Below are positions 34,427 through 45,841 of a stretch of 64,000 bases of DNA, one piece after another. The position numbers were made by a program, and so were the translations under genes. The DNA lies in the NCBI GenBank assembly GCA_963281255.1, contig OY725493.1:3441857-3505856 (forward strand). Direction: 5' to 3'. The DNA is from Aphrocallistes beatrix (Eukaryota; Porifera; Hexactinellida; Sceptrulophora; Aphrocallistidae). The notes beneath the pieces are model-generated. The model searched no databases, was not told the DNA's origin, and saw nothing but the letters and a program-made list of their open reading frames with translations. How positions within the stretch are numbered: the stretch's first letter is position 1; each line of letters opens with the position of its first letter.

Positions 34427-34719
34427 TACCATCAATCGAAAACAAAACTGGATTAAGGAAGTGAATAAAAAGTTAGATATACCTGTTCTTTAAAAGTGCC
34501 TCAACTGGCTAGTTTTTAAAATATTCGATACCAAAAAATCCAAAAATTTCCCTTGGTTCCTAATAACCATGCCCAATGCCCCGAGCAAACTCATATTCTT
34601 TATTTCACAAAATGAACACCATTCTTCTTCCTCGCAATCCAAATTCAGTTGATCAATTGCAAGCCCTCGTTATGTTATCTGTGATTTTGACTCGACACAT
34701 ACTCTCACTACTATTAAAG

Positions 34720-34990
34720 ATCGGTACATTCGACTCTCGGTTCACTCGATTCTCGGTTCACTCGACTTTCGGTTCACTCGACTCTCGGTTCACTCGACGA
34801 TATATCTTAAATTGGATGGTCGTACATTTTACTATCATAAATTCGGTTATCGTGCTTTCAACTGCTGGCATACGACTGTCACACATTTTAAAAACTGACG
34901 AAAAACACGATTGACGGAACACATGATTGACGGAACACTCGATTGACGAAACGCTCGACTGATGGAACACACTTTGGCGGGGCGCAATAG
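34720..34990. repeat. 16-bp iterated arms in inverted orientation
   Basis: Left array 34725-34800 has five units of about 16 bp (CTCGGTTCACTCGACT). The right array 34905-34972 has four units (ATTGACGGAACACTCG). The right units, complemented, have a similar word structure. Probably another iterated-arm MITE; borders not established. The frames at 34576 and 34758 are products of this array. Confidence 0.5.
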
Positions 34991-35125
34991 AGAAGTATCT
35001 AACACAGAATCCTAAAAAACGGGACATAAGGCGAGATTTCATGTAAAAACTGGACACGTAGCAAAATTAGCTCAGGAGAACAGTGAAAAAGCGGGACGTC
35101 CTGCAAAAAAACGGGACGGTTGGCA
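34985..35125. repeat. AAAACGGGAC-type short repeats
   Basis: Four spaced copies of AAAA(a)CGGGAC or AAAACTGGAC within 140 bp, ending GGTTGGCATGTATG. This resembles one end of a hAT-type element. No partner end found. Confidence 0.35.
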
Positions 35126-35223
35126 TGTATGCTATTGAGGTCTGAAGCGAGCGAATGTCTGTAAGTAGGGATGCCAATCTAACCCAGTTGATGAATATCA
35201 AGTCACTAACTAGTATTGCATTC

Positions 35224-35470
35224 ACATCGAATTGTAAACCAATTCTATCTGGAGAGGAACGGGATGCTATTAGGGGGTGTGGAGGCCATCACAGTTAAAA
35301 CACTAGAACGCATTGAAATAACATCGCTCTGTAAACGAATTCTATCTGTAGAGGAACGGGATGGCTATTAGGGGAGGTGGAGGCCATCACAGCTAAACAA
35401 CTAGTCACTAGTACTGTCCGCACATCACTCTGTTTATACCTGCACTACCTGGAGAGGAACATGATGCACA
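35224..35470. repeat. tandem repeat, units of about 97-101 bp
   Basis: Units begin ACATCG or ACATCA at 35224, 35321 and 35422 and share GGAGAGGAACGGGATG and GTGGAGGCCATCACAG. Two full copies and a partial third. Confidence 0.7.
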
Positions 35471-36690
35471 GACTCATAGTCTAGTTATATATTTATGCAT
35501 GATTTATGATTGATTGTTATTAAATGGAGTATATCAGGAAATTTTATTACATATTAATGATTCCTCGTTTCATTTTAACATTGTAGATAATTAATGAGCT
35601 AGAAACATAATATCGCAAATAAGTTACTTAAGATAATACATATTAATGCTTCCAGTCCATGACCCCTAATTGCACCGTTGCCTTCTAGCGACAATCTTTG
35701 TTCAAGTTAGAAAGTATGAATACGGCCGCAAAAATTAAGGCCACTCTAGTCTTGGTGCCAATATTTGCAAATTTTAAAGCCTAAAAGATTGGAGATTGAA
35801 GGAGGTATAGTAAATATGCTCATGTCCGTGGTGCGGGTCAAAATCCCAAGGCTAATTATTGTATTATAGATGATAATGTTATTTAAAGTGGGTCACAATT
35901 CCAATATTCTACAATGTTGTTTGGTGCGTGTCAAAATCCCACGGAAAATATTCTACAATGTTGTTTGGTCAAATCCCACGCGGGACAAAAATCTCATGAA
36001 ACAGTTCTAATTTATAACTTGACTTTCCATTGAGTGGTGATACTTGTAGTTTCCCTGCTCTAAATAGTGCATTGTGCTTCACGAAATGCGGGGGCCTGAT
36101 TATTCACCAAACTACTTAAACTTAAGTTTTGCTACCTACTAAGTAAAACAAAGATAAAAAATAAGACAAAGCCAAACTGACTTAGTTTTGACTTATTTTT
36201 GCTAAAAAGTGGTCTGTTTCTAACTAGGCTTAAATCGATATTTTTAAAAGTTTACATTGTGAAAGTAAATGAAATACGTGTATATGTAACATAGAAAACC
36301 TAGTAGTACATTGATATCGTGTTCTGAATTCATCACTGTATGATTTGCTTTTTTACGTAATATATAACACAATGAAGTTTGCATTTATTTGGTTGCATTT
36401 CCAGGCTTGACAATGTTATTCATTATGCAATACAATGATGAATTCTAAAGATACAATACATATATAAATAATAGTTAATTCGCAAATGACAAATTTTATA
36501 AATCAATATTCATATTTACATTTTGGTCTTTCAATCGACTTGAATATTGTAGTATGTCGACTAAGCACGAACAACCCAAAACTTAGTTTAGAGTTAGTAT
36601 GACAAAATTAACTTATTCTATCATACAATCTGTTAAGAACGCAATTTAAGGATTATAATGTTTTTATATGAACGAACTTGTTTCAAACCT
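35471..36690. other. no gene recognised
   Basis: AT-rich. A duplicated phrase ATTCTACAATGTTGTTTGGT occurs at about 35917 and 35949. The stretch at 36095-36240 has TTAAACTTAAG-type words like Harbinger ends, but no partner was found. Confidence 0.4.
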
Positions 36691-36699
36691 GCCTTTTAA

Positions 36700-38300
36700 A
36701 GAGGATCATTCTTAATGGGAAAGAGTCGAAAGTTGAAGTGCCAACAACTGAGGAAGTTCAGGAAATATATTAAGGAAGCTACATGACCTGGTAGGCCATC
36801 CTGGAATCAACACCACCTATTCTGCAATACAATAGCGATTCACTAGGAAAGGAGTGTATACCAGCGTCAAAGACTATGTAAATATAAATTATCAAACTTA
36901 TTCAACTGCATTAAATTTTCTCCCATCTTAATCGAAAGAGTGTATTTGTACTGCAATGCAACTTCGAATTAGTGTAAATCAAGAGTTTTCACTAGCATTT
37001 CTTCAAATTATAACCTCAAACAAGTTTTACTTAATGTTCTGGCTTAAACTTGAACTTTTTAATTTACCAATTTTATCATTTCAAAAAGTTCAAATCATGT
37101 GAGATATGACAATTCACAGCCTCATTGCCACCACTACAGCCGAAACTACAGACTATTCCAGCCCCAGATCGACCATGGCTGCATATAGAAATGGATTTAA
37201 TATGCGATCTCCAGTAACTCAAGACGGCTTTCGATATATCCTTGTCTCGGTGTATTATATTTGAGTAAATTTGTAGTAGCTGGAGCACTAAAATCTGAAA
37301 CATCTCTGAAGAGATTCTTGAGAATCTAAAAGATATCAATATCCACATGCCGGATTGCCGAATGTTATTCAGCACGACTAAGGAAAGGAGTTTACTAGCA
37401 AGGTGTGTTTAGAAACTTAATTTTATACGTTATATTTACATCAATATCGACTAATAAACTTATTATATACGTAGATATTTCAGGGATTTCACCAAAAGGA
37501 TGGAATAGAAGATGCTATGACCTGTGCCAATCACCACCCTATGGCTTAATGGCTTAGTTGATGAACACAACAAGATTCTCGAAAACGTAATGTTTGTATT
37601 TCTTGTACTACCTCTTAATTAAGGGAGAACAGTCGGTCAATTGGGCAGAATTTCAATATTTCAAAAATGCTTCATTTTGTGTACAGAAGTTATTAGAATT
37701 AAAAGACCTCTTAAGATCTGTCGGTTTTTACAAACTTTTAGTTACTCTTAATTAGGAGGTTAAACAAGCTGAACCTCCAAACTAAAAAGAATTGATCAGA
37801 ACTACTCAAGTCTACAGTTCTTTTTATGAATAGTACCCAAAAGAATCACATGGATATACTCCTTACATGGTAATGTTTGGAAGAGAGTCAAGGTATGAGG
37901 ATCTTCTCTCAACGATAAATGATAATATTTTTATTTAACATTGGAAATTTGCGGGTCTGCATGACAACAGGCGGATTCAGGTTACGTATATGTGCAGACT
38001 ATTTTATCTAATTAATCTTATTTGCCTAAAATTAGTCTAGCGCAGGCATATTTTAAGCAATTATGCAAACTTCTCCAATGGAATATAGCTGAATTTGTCA
38101 AGTGGTGGGTCCACCTTTTGGTCCAAGGGTTAACGAGGATATGGCATATATTTTCTATTCCATTTGTAGACTAAATTAAAACAAGTGGCAAGAATTTGCA
38201 ACCAAACATGCCTCAATTAAAGAAAATGCCTATACTAAGAGACAACAAAAATACACGGGGCAACAAACAGTCAAGCGGGTTACTGGCAGTCATGTTGTCA
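36700..38300 (+). pseudogene. decayed gypsy-like integrase
   Basis: Plus-strand blocks in order. ILRKLHDLVGHPGINTTYSA is the zinc-binding H-H half (about 36768), followed after a stop by RKGVYTSVKDYV. PDRPWLHIEMDLICDL contains the first catalytic aspartate (about 37165). VIQHD-KEFTS contains the second (about 37365). HPMA and a degraded region in place of the catalytic glutamate lie near 37540. YTPYMVMFGRES is the end of the core (about 37860), then KENAYTKRQQKY (about 38225). Stops, frameshifts and spacer expansions occur throughout. A retroelement fossil inside the RPA1 intron. Confidence 0.75.
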
Positions 38301-38974
38301 TATCACAAGACTAGCTAGGGAAGCAGAGAAAAAAACGCATTCCTATTCACATTGCTCGCTCGCCCTTAAATTTGTGCTAATTTGTCCCCAGGAAAGCAGA
38401 TGATAATTACAGATTCTCATATTGATGCTTTTGGCAAGAAACGGATTAAAATAAGTGGTAAACTATATACATTCGATAATATTCTGAAATATATTTATTC
38501 ATTCCGTGGTATCATGTTAGTTGTCAAGCATTTAGCATATTAGAGATTTTGTTTAGAGTGCCCGACCCCATTATAGTTTCCTAGTGCACATCTCAACACT
38601 CTCAAGGTTTGTATATTATTTGCTCTATTTATGGATTTCAACATCCAATTTTAATTAATTAATATAAAAAAATTTCTAACAAGTTAAGATTGACTGACAT
38701 TTACTTGCAAATTTTTTCGTTTTAAAATAATTGGACTGTTGTTATAGATGATGGGTTTCATTCAAATCTTATATTCAGGCTATCCTAACACAGAATGTTC
38801 GGGTTGGAACATTTATGTCTCCATTGCATGAGTTACTGCAAGATTGATATTACAAGTAGTATTACTTACTATACATACAAATCATCTAATTTATAGAAAA
38901 TTGCGATTCGAGAAAAAATATTAGGATATACAGAAAATGTTCGGCGACGTGTTAGCTGGATAAAATAATCTTAC
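38301..38974. other. no gene recognised (intron of RPA1)
   Basis: AT-rich tail of the integrase relic and intron flank next to the RPA1 splice donor. Nothing else recognisable. Confidence 0.4.
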
Positions 38975-39176
38975 CAATTATTGCTTCTGCAGATTCATGA
39001 AAACTTGTAACCCAAATACTTCCAGAATGATCTTGTATCTCCATATTTAGCATATAGCGATATTTAAAATCATTAAATTCTAAATTACATTTATCACAAT
39101 GGTATAACATTCCACCGTCATCATTTGCAGAAACCTTTTTCTGACAACCGTCAGTAGGACAGGATTTGTAAAATAT
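38975..39176 (-). CDS. RPA1: RPA1 penultimate coding exon, zinc-finger exon
   Basis: Encodes the Cys4 zinc ribbon of RPA70 DNA-binding domain C. Acceptor TATTTTAG precedes ATATTTTAC and donor GGTAAG follows. Length 202 nt, entering in phase 0 and leaving in phase 1. It reads YKSCPTDGCQKKV (first two cysteines, C-x4-C), then YHCDKCNLEF (second pair, C-x2-C), FKYRYMLNMEIQDHSG and IWVTSFHESAEAIIG. Vertebrate RPA1 has ACPTQDCNKKV, RCEKCDTEFPNFKYR and FQESAEAILG in the same order, so the identification is secure. Only this exon lies between two very long introns. Confidence 0.95.
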
Positions 39177-39557
39177 CTAAAATAATTGTATTTTTAAAAA
39201 ATATTTGCGAGAATGATCTGAAACCATGGTACTGAATTCCGTTATAATAGGCAAACTCATAGTAAAAAAAGTTTATTCTAGGGACAAGACCGAGGTTAAT
39301 TGAGAAAATACATGAATTACAAAACTTCATAAACCTTAAGAATGCATTGACCAGCATATATATAATTTGGGATAGCGACATTTCGGTCTAATTTTGATTG
39401 TAAATAGCATTAATGGAATTAGATATGCAAAAACAATTTGATATTTTTCTTGTTATATAGGAATGAATAATTCTAGGTAATTTATAATTATAAAACTCGT
39501 TATATTTTACATCACACTCACCACTAACGTTATTCATACTTTTTTTTCTCAATAAAA

Positions 39558-40033
39558 CACTGCCTGAACAAAGTATTCGTACATCCCATAATTTCCCCTA
39601 CAAATAGTTATAATACTGATTTATTTAGCGTTTCAAGAATATTTAATTTGTGAGAGATACACTTAATTTGACATCAAATTCGAATTCTCCACATTCAAAT
39701 TACCCACTTTATATGTTTTCAACTTAATTACTCTTCTTCAAGATTAAGTATTTTCTGCATTGGCTTTCCTATGCCACATGTCGCGAGTGATCACCATAGT
39801 ATATGATGGTATTGGTGTGGTATGAGGTGGCACAGTTTGAAATTTTTAACCTTGTGGGAGTGTAACCAAGTTGAAAGATTAAAAAGTGAGTATTTCGAAT
39901 ATGGGAATTCGAATTTGAAGTTAAATTAAGCGTATCTCTTACCAATTAAATACCTTGACTCGCTAAATAAATCAGTATTACAACTATTTGCATGGGGAAT
40001 TATGGGGTGTACGAATACTTTTGTTCAGGCAGT
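39558..40033. mobile_element. R3 Tc1-type MITE, copy a
   Basis: About 476 bp. Ends are CACTGCCTGAACAAAGTATT and, inverted, ACTGCCTGAACAAAAG, a sequence style typical of Tc1 termini. The arms extend over about 200 bp each with GAATTCGAATTTGA-type words. Other copies are at 43401-43774 (truncated) and 50513-50991. Confidence 0.8.
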
Positions 40034-40135
40034 ATACACTCAAACAAGAACCAAAAGAAAAGAATAGAGGCAAACACTCGTTGATAATTTATAATCCAGG
40101 TTGCTATATATACAATGTAACAACAACCCTGTCTA

Positions 40136-40287
40136 CAGTGGCGTAGCTAGGGGGGGCGGGGTGGGGCGGCACTAGATCTTGTGTTTCATAAATAAACTTG
40201 CCAAGTTGAAGTAGAAATATGTGTTGAGGGGCGGCATGAAATACATCCGCCCCGGGCGACCATAGGTATAAGCTACGCCTCTAACTG
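40136..40287. mobile_element. 152-bp MITE with GGCGTAGCT ends
   Basis: TA-flanked. Ends are CAGTGGCGTAGCTA and, inverted, CAGTTAGAGGCGTAGCT. The interior has GGGGCGG and CCGCCCCGGGCG. Non-coding. The frame at 40172 is a shadow of it. Confidence 0.65.
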
Positions 40288-40498
40288 TATAAATAAAAGG
40301 CATCCAATGCAATGGCATATCTGTTGTTTTGTTCCAATGGTTTTCTACCCAGAAATTACTATCGAATAACATAATAAAAAAGTGCTACAATCTAATTGGT
40401 GGAACCTTCCAAAAATATGCTCACCGTCGCCGACAAAATTTGAAATTTTCAACTTTTTCTGATTCATTTAAAAGTGGACACTAGAAAGTAGGATGTGC

Positions 40499-41000
40499 CT
40501 GCATTAGTGCTAATTTCTAGAGTTGGCATTAGATCTACTCGATTTATGGAGAGTTGGCACTAGTTCTACTCGAGTTTTAGAGAGTTGGCATTAGTTCTAC
40601 TCGAGTTTTAGAGAGTTGGCATTAGTTCTACTCTACTTTGGAGAGTTGTCATTAGTTCTACTCTACTTTTGAGAGGGTTGTTATTAGTTCTATTCGAATT
40701 TTGGGAGAGTTGCCATTAGTTCTAAATAATCAATTCTTGATTTTTACTCATTGTTATGCTTCCAAACCTCACAAAATTAAAATTCAACTTTCACGGTCAA
40801 TTTGATACTGTTTCAAACTTAAAATGCCTACTTTCACTTGCGATTATTTTCTCCGCAACCATATTTCCGTTAACGAATGTCTACTCTCTAAAAAATCGAG
40901 TAGAACTAATGCCAACTCTCTAAAACTCAGTAGAACTAATGCCAACTCTCCATAAATCGAGTAGAACTAATGCCAACTCTCCAAATTCGCACTAATGCAG
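40499..41000. mobile_element. iterated-arm MITE, GAGTTGGCATTAGTTCTACT motif
   Basis: 502 bp. Ends CTGCATTAGTGC are inverted at 40499 and 41000. The left arm has six units of about 38 bp built on GAGTTGGCATTAGTTCTACT, and the right arm has three to four units in inverse orientation. The centre (40730-40880) is unique. It abuts foldback R5 copy a. Confidence 0.8.
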
Positions 41001-41009
41001 CGCCCCCGA

Positions 41010-42008
41010 AAGTAGCTACTATAATAAGGCCTCAGAGTAACTTCCGAATTTGGGACTAGGGATGCGGTAGAAGATGGTTGAACAAATACATGAGCTGCCT
41101 TAAATCATCAACCAAGCACAATGTAGCTTAGGAATGTATTACCAGCATATATAAATATGGTGTCAAAGTACCCATATCCGTTGTTAAAATTTAGATTAGT
41201 CATCAAATGATTGCGCAACAGGTCATATTTGGGTCAAATTTAGTGTATTTCAGGGGCCGTTTAAGGGCACTTCTAAGTGTTTTTATTATAAAGTTTTTAG
41301 CATAGAACTGAGATGTGAATGTGTTAATACGAAAAATTTGGAATTTTTTCATAGAATGATCTTACATTCCAGTGTTGCTATGGAAACGTGTTTAGGTCAG
41401 TTGGGGTTATGTCTTGAAAACAGCGATAGCTAGACATTCAAATCTAATCCAATTTAATAGCAAAGAGACTACTTCCTATTAAGCGATAATACAATTTCCA
41501 CCTGTCTAAATTCAATAATTCATGAGTTATCAGTCAATTTATCATATTGGTCACATTTGGTAATTTGTCGAATATCTCGTAAACCATTGAATTTAGACAT
41601 AGAAATTGTATTATCGCTTAATAGGAAGTAGTCTATTTGCTATCAAATTGAATTACATTTGAATGTCTAGCTATCGCTGTTTTCAAGATATAACCCCAAC
41701 TGACCAAAACACATTCACATCTCAGTTCTATGCGAAAAACTTTATAATAAAAACACTTAGAAGTGCCCTTAAACCACCTGAAAATCACTAAATTTGACCC
41801 AAATATGATCTGTTGCGCAATCATTTGATGACTAATCTAAATTTTAACAACGGATATGGGTACTTTGACACCATATTTATATATGCTGGTCATAAATTCC
41901 TAGCTCCATTGTGCTTAGTTGATGATTTTAGGCAGCTCATGTATTTGTTCAACCATCTACCGCATCCCTGGTCAAGTTACTCTTAGGCCTTTATATAGTA
42001 GGCTATGC
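41010..42008. mobile_element. R5 foldback element, copy a
   Basis: About 1 kb that is almost entirely one inverted repeat. The arms, about 480 bp each, meet near 41520. The outer words AGGCCTCAGAGTAACTT and AGTTACTCTTAGGCCT, then TAGATTAGTCATCAAATGAT and ATCATTTGATGACTAATCTA, pair across the centre. The left arm has one extra segment of about 60 bp (41325-41390). No coding capacity. The minus frame 41633-41824 is an arm artefact. Confidence 0.85.
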
Positions 42009-42181
42009 TGATACCTATTATAATTTTTACCGAAATTTAACAATATTTGGAAACAAATATGCAGTAATGTAACAGTTTTAAATTCTCAATTTTGAGCTGC
42101 ACAATAGGATTGTTGTGTTGGCAATCTAACACTAACTATATTATTTGCAAAATTCCAATCTCTGTATATTGGACAAAGGTA

Positions 42182-42925
42182 CAGGGTGGCTCATAAGTTC
42201 TGATACAAGCTTCATTAAGTATAAAATGATTAAAACTCAAACAATCTTGGCTATTATGATCTTTAGAGAATGTAATTCGAATATTCTCAATGATTTAATA
42301 GATTTATCGAGTCTAAGACCTGGAACTGTGTTTTGTATGGTGAGTTTTATGGGGGAAAATGTGTCCTGGCACGCAGCGAAAATCGAGAATCAAGGTCGCT
42401 ACTTCTGTAAAAAATGAAAAATGTAGCACCAGATACCTTTCATTCACCTTGGAAAAATTTCATAAATCCATTGAATTCATTATCAGAAACGAGATAAAGT
42501 TATTATTTCACGAAATCAAATTAGGTACATTTTGCAAAATTACCCAAAATTGCACTTTATTTTCACATCACCAAAAATCTGATCCAAATGGTTCTCAATA
42601 TGTACTGATATAAACATCCTATATTTCTACAAATTTAGAGTGTTCGAGGGGAATGTGAGAGCCAATTTTTCGTAGAATTTGAAGACTCTAGAAAGATCAT
42701 TTGGAAAGGAGTGGGTTTTGATACTCGATTTTCGCTGCGTGCCAGGACACATTTTCCCCCCATAAAAATCACCATACAAAACACAGTTCCAGGTCTTAGA
42801 CTGGAAAAGTCTTCTAAAATCATTGAGAATATTCGATTTAGAAAAGACCATAATAGCTAAGATTGTTTGAGTATAAGAAATTTTATACCTAATGAAGCTT
42901 GTCACAGAACTTATGAGCCACCCTG
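42182..42925. mobile_element. R10 mariner-type MITE with long TIRs
   Basis: 744 bp flanked by TA. Ends are CAGGGTGGCTCATAAGTTCT, inverted at both sides with near identity. The arms continue over about 220 bp, including GGAACTGTGTTTTGTATGG and TGTCCTGGCACGCAGCGAAA in inverse orientation. The several 60-107-codon frames here are arm sequence read in both directions and do not resemble a transposase. Confidence 0.8.
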
Positions 42926-42954
42926 TATATTGATGTTTTATGTTAGTCAAAATG

Positions 42955-43160
42955 ATTTTTCAATCAGAATCATCAAGTAGTTCTCCATCAGATTGGACGC
43001 CGCTACCAGACAAAGACATGTTTGCACATATACCCATGCATTCTCCAGACCAAGTAGAACAATCTATTTTGTTCTTCCGACAACTGCAGCCTGTCTTGCA
43101 ATGGCACCTGATAATTGCAGCCTGTCTTGCAATGGCACCTGATAATTTCCATTAGTGCCT
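42955..43160 (+). other. coding-like stretch with 31-bp direct duplication
   Basis: The plus frame reads FQSESSSSSPSDWTPLPDKD, then MHSPDQVEQSILFF. A 31-bp unit starting GCAGCCTGTCTTGC is duplicated (43086-43116, 43117-43147), which shifts the frame. The composition looks coding, but I recognise no domain. It may belong with the exon-like stretch at 43226. Confidence 0.3.
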
Positions 43161-43225
43161 GTGGTACGGGTGCGAGATTCGTATGAATTTGTACCTATTT
43201 CCCCTCATTGATTGTCCACCCCCAG

Positions 43226-43400
43226 TCTTCTGGATTCAAAAGTTTATTTGTTGATTTCCATTCCTGGACTTGGAGATAGACTCGTTGGTTATGATATTGA
43301 GCGGCTGCAGATGTGGGGGAATAGTATGGCGCTGCATGCTAGTGGTAACTACTTGCTGATACTTTCTCACAGAAACGTCCAAATTTTATTGGTAAGAGAT
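43226..43400 (+). CDS. putative exon, WD-repeat-like (possibly WDR59-like)
   Basis: A good acceptor (pyrimidine tract then CCACCCCCAG) precedes it, and GTAAGA follows TTATTG at 43400. The frame reads LLDSKVYLLISIPGLG, then MWGNSMALHASGNYLLILSH and RNVQILLV. The last part has the spacing of a first beta-propeller blade such as that of WDR59 (AMSVD-x2-G-x4-L-x-GRR-x3-V). This is weak similarity over 30 residues, and no further WD exon was found. If real it would be a plus-strand gene nested in a minus-strand RPA1 intron. The donor coincides with the start of a truncated R3 MITE. Confidence 0.3.
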
Positions 43401-43774
43401 ATACTTAATTTGACTTCAAATTCGAATTCTCCACATTCAAATTACCCACTTTATAAGTTTTAACTTAGTTCTCTTCTTCAAAATTTAGTATTTTAAGCAT
43501 TTGCTTTCCTATGCCACATGTCGTGAGTGATCACCATTGTATATGATGGCATTGGTGGTATGAGGCGGCGCAGTTTGAAAAATTTTAACCTTATGGGAGT
43601 GTAAACAAGTTGAAAGATTAAAAAGTGAGTATTTCGAATATGGAGAATTCGAATTTGAAGTTAAAATAAGCGTATCTCTTACCAATTCAATACCTTGACT
43701 CGCTAAATAAATCAGTATTATAACTATTTGTATGGAGAATTATGGGGTGTACGAATACTTTTGTTCAGGCAATG
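43401..43774. mobile_element. R3 Tc1-type MITE, copy b (left end missing)
   Basis: Matches R3 copy a from GGTAAGAGATATACTTAATT to the right end TTTTGTTCAGGCA. About 120 bp of the left end are absent. Confidence 0.75.
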
Positions 43775-43829
43775 TATATTCTACAATTTATTTATCTTTA
43801 TACACTTTGAATTGACTCAACTTCTGAAG

Positions 43830-44080
43830 AGAGAGAATATTAAAACATTTCTGGAACCCAATTAGCATGCACCAATAGAAATTTCTCAAATTGTAGATGT
43901 AAGCTTGTCTACAATTTATTATGTTAGGTCAAGAATTGCGAAAGGAATCGATATCTCACATCAAAAAAATGTTGGAAGGCCAAGTTCTCTAAGGAATGGA
44001 ATTAAACACTCGATTAAGCCAACAGATAAGGCAGAAACCGTAATTGTCGTTAAGAACATTAGCCAGTAGAGGTCCCATTC
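43830..44080 (+). pseudogene. Tc1-like transposase, helix-turn-helix fragment
   Basis: The plus strand encodes IEISQIVDVSLSTIYYVRSR, then IAKGIDISHQKNVGRPSSL. This fits the Tc1/Tc3 pattern of a first HTH followed by the GRP AT-hook-like motif. No catalytic domain follows. Confidence 0.6.
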
Positions 44081-45841
44081 CAGTATATTGCTAGACAGTA
44101 CGCCGGGCCGGGCCTTGATAGATCTGAGTTATTCTAAGAGAGACCCGACATATTTGCATCGTATATAATGGGCAAAGAAATTCAAATACTCCAAGATATA
44201 ATGGGCTAAGACAGGTTTTGCTGATGAGATGTTGATATAGCTCTCCAGGGATCAAATTAAAATGTGGACAAAATCAGATTGAGAAAGATGTGTCCCCACG
44301 ACTAAACATACGCCAAAGATTAACGTATAGGCGGCATTCTCTACATTGGGACTTCCCCCTTTGTATTTTCAATCAAAATATGGATAGTACCTTATTTCTA
44401 GACATCCTTTAAGTTCATCTACTTGCCCAGCCTTACGTTTTCCCTTAAAGATTACTGGCAACTCGTAATAGATAATGATCCTAAAAATACCGCTATAAAT
44501 ATTGTGAACCTTTTTTGGTTGGCTAAAGTAGGAATTGCTTTAGCAAACCAAAAATGTTAAAAGGTTCACAATCCCAGAGCTAAAGAACATGTTGGAGGCC
44601 ACCTGAAGCAGGCTAGATTCTGATTTTCTTAAGCCATACTGGTCATTAATGGCGCGCAGATGTCAAATGGTTAACAACTCAAATGTATTTTCTATACGAT
44701 ATTAAATTTTTGCAATGTAGATAATATCTCTTAACATAGAATGTTGACCATGAATAATCTTGTAAGAAAATTTTGTCAAATATAATTCCAAATAATTATG
44801 TAACATCTGTACCTTCTAGCATGAGTACATACATACGAACCGCAGCGTTGAATACACATATGACATGTCACTTGGATTCATATCGATCATAGGCCGAAAC
44901 ATTACAGATGCTTTCCAAGGATGATTTCTTTTCAGAATCATCTGCATTGTTCCAAACCATCCTGGTATAGGTGATTGTATGTATACCCAGTATAGGTGCT
45001 ACCTCCCAAAGTAGTCAGGGTGTGAAGTCGGATCTTTTTCATTTGGATTAAACAGTATCTCATAAGCAGGGGCGGCGCCAGCCTCAAAACCCTGGTGGGG
45101 CGAAGCGTGGGCGGGCCGATTTCCGATGGGGGCGAATCAATTTCCCTTTGTTTATCAAAATCGCTGAGACACTTGAAATTTCCGTAATTATTCAACATTT
45201 TTTATATAAATTTTAGTCATAAATTTTATAAGTTATTCTTACAAGTTACTTAGAATGCAAATTACAATGGTGTGTGCATAGAAAACAGTAAGCGCCGTGT
45301 ACGGATAAAGATACCTCGTGGCATATGAGACATGCGGATCTGATTGCATGTTCATCAGGCATGTTCGTATGCATGAACATGCAAGACATGAAATATTGCG
45401 CAGTATTTTCAAGGAGATGAACATACAGTCAGTTTCGCAATTACATCCCGACATTTCTGTCATGTGAGTAGCTGTAGCAATTAATCAGGGACATAACAGC
45501 ATCGTACCGGTGTATATGTTATGGACCAAAGTGTAAACTGGCCAAGATTTTAGAATCTTGGCTAAATCTTGGCTAAAAGCAACTTTAGCTCACCCGAGCC
45601 AAAGTGTTGAGTTAACCTAAATTTGCTGGGAGCATAATACATCATGGGTTGACAAGAAATTGTAGATTTATTTAATCTTATTGCGTTATGAATTATGCGT
45701 GAGAGTAGTATAGATTATGATTACCAGTTGAGAAAATCTTCTATCACGCTAATATAATACTCATTCATGTTAACATTAATTAGCAAGCACAATAATTAAT
45801 TAAAAATATTAACAATTCAACAAATATGAGTCATTAGAACT
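44081..45841. other. no gene recognised; imperfect hairpin and GC-rich element end
   Basis: 44501-44572 forms an imperfect hairpin (ATTGTGAACC with GGTTCACAAT, TGGTT-GGCTAAAG with CTTTAGCAAACCA). 45068-45130 starts AGGGGCGGCGCCAGC, resembling a hAT-type end without a visible partner. The minus frame 45239-45463 is cysteine-rich but matches nothing I can defend. Confidence 0.35.

Larger units (their letters stand above)
16857..38974 (-). other. RPA1 penultimate-to-last exon intron, about 22.1 kb
   Basis: Bounded on the minus strand by GGTAAG at 38975-38970 and TTATTAG at 16863-16857. It contains most transposon relics of this window, listed separately. A (TA)n run lies at 17035-17053. The flank to 17135 holds nothing else recognisable. 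Confidence 0.85.

Noticed and set aside
34576..35057. 112- and 99-codon frames on opposite strands
   Set aside because: They are translations of the 16-bp iterated arrays, with repeated SRFTR and QS-type words, not a conserved protein.
42145..42950. Several 60-107-codon frames in both strands
   Set aside because: All lie in the inverted arms of the R10 MITE and mirror each other; no transposase motifs.
45239..45463. Cysteine-rich minus frame (CNCETDC) resembling a DEG/ENaC channel motif
   Set aside because: No further channel motifs, no splice sites and a repeat-like composition (ATGTTCATGCATG words); the match is too short.
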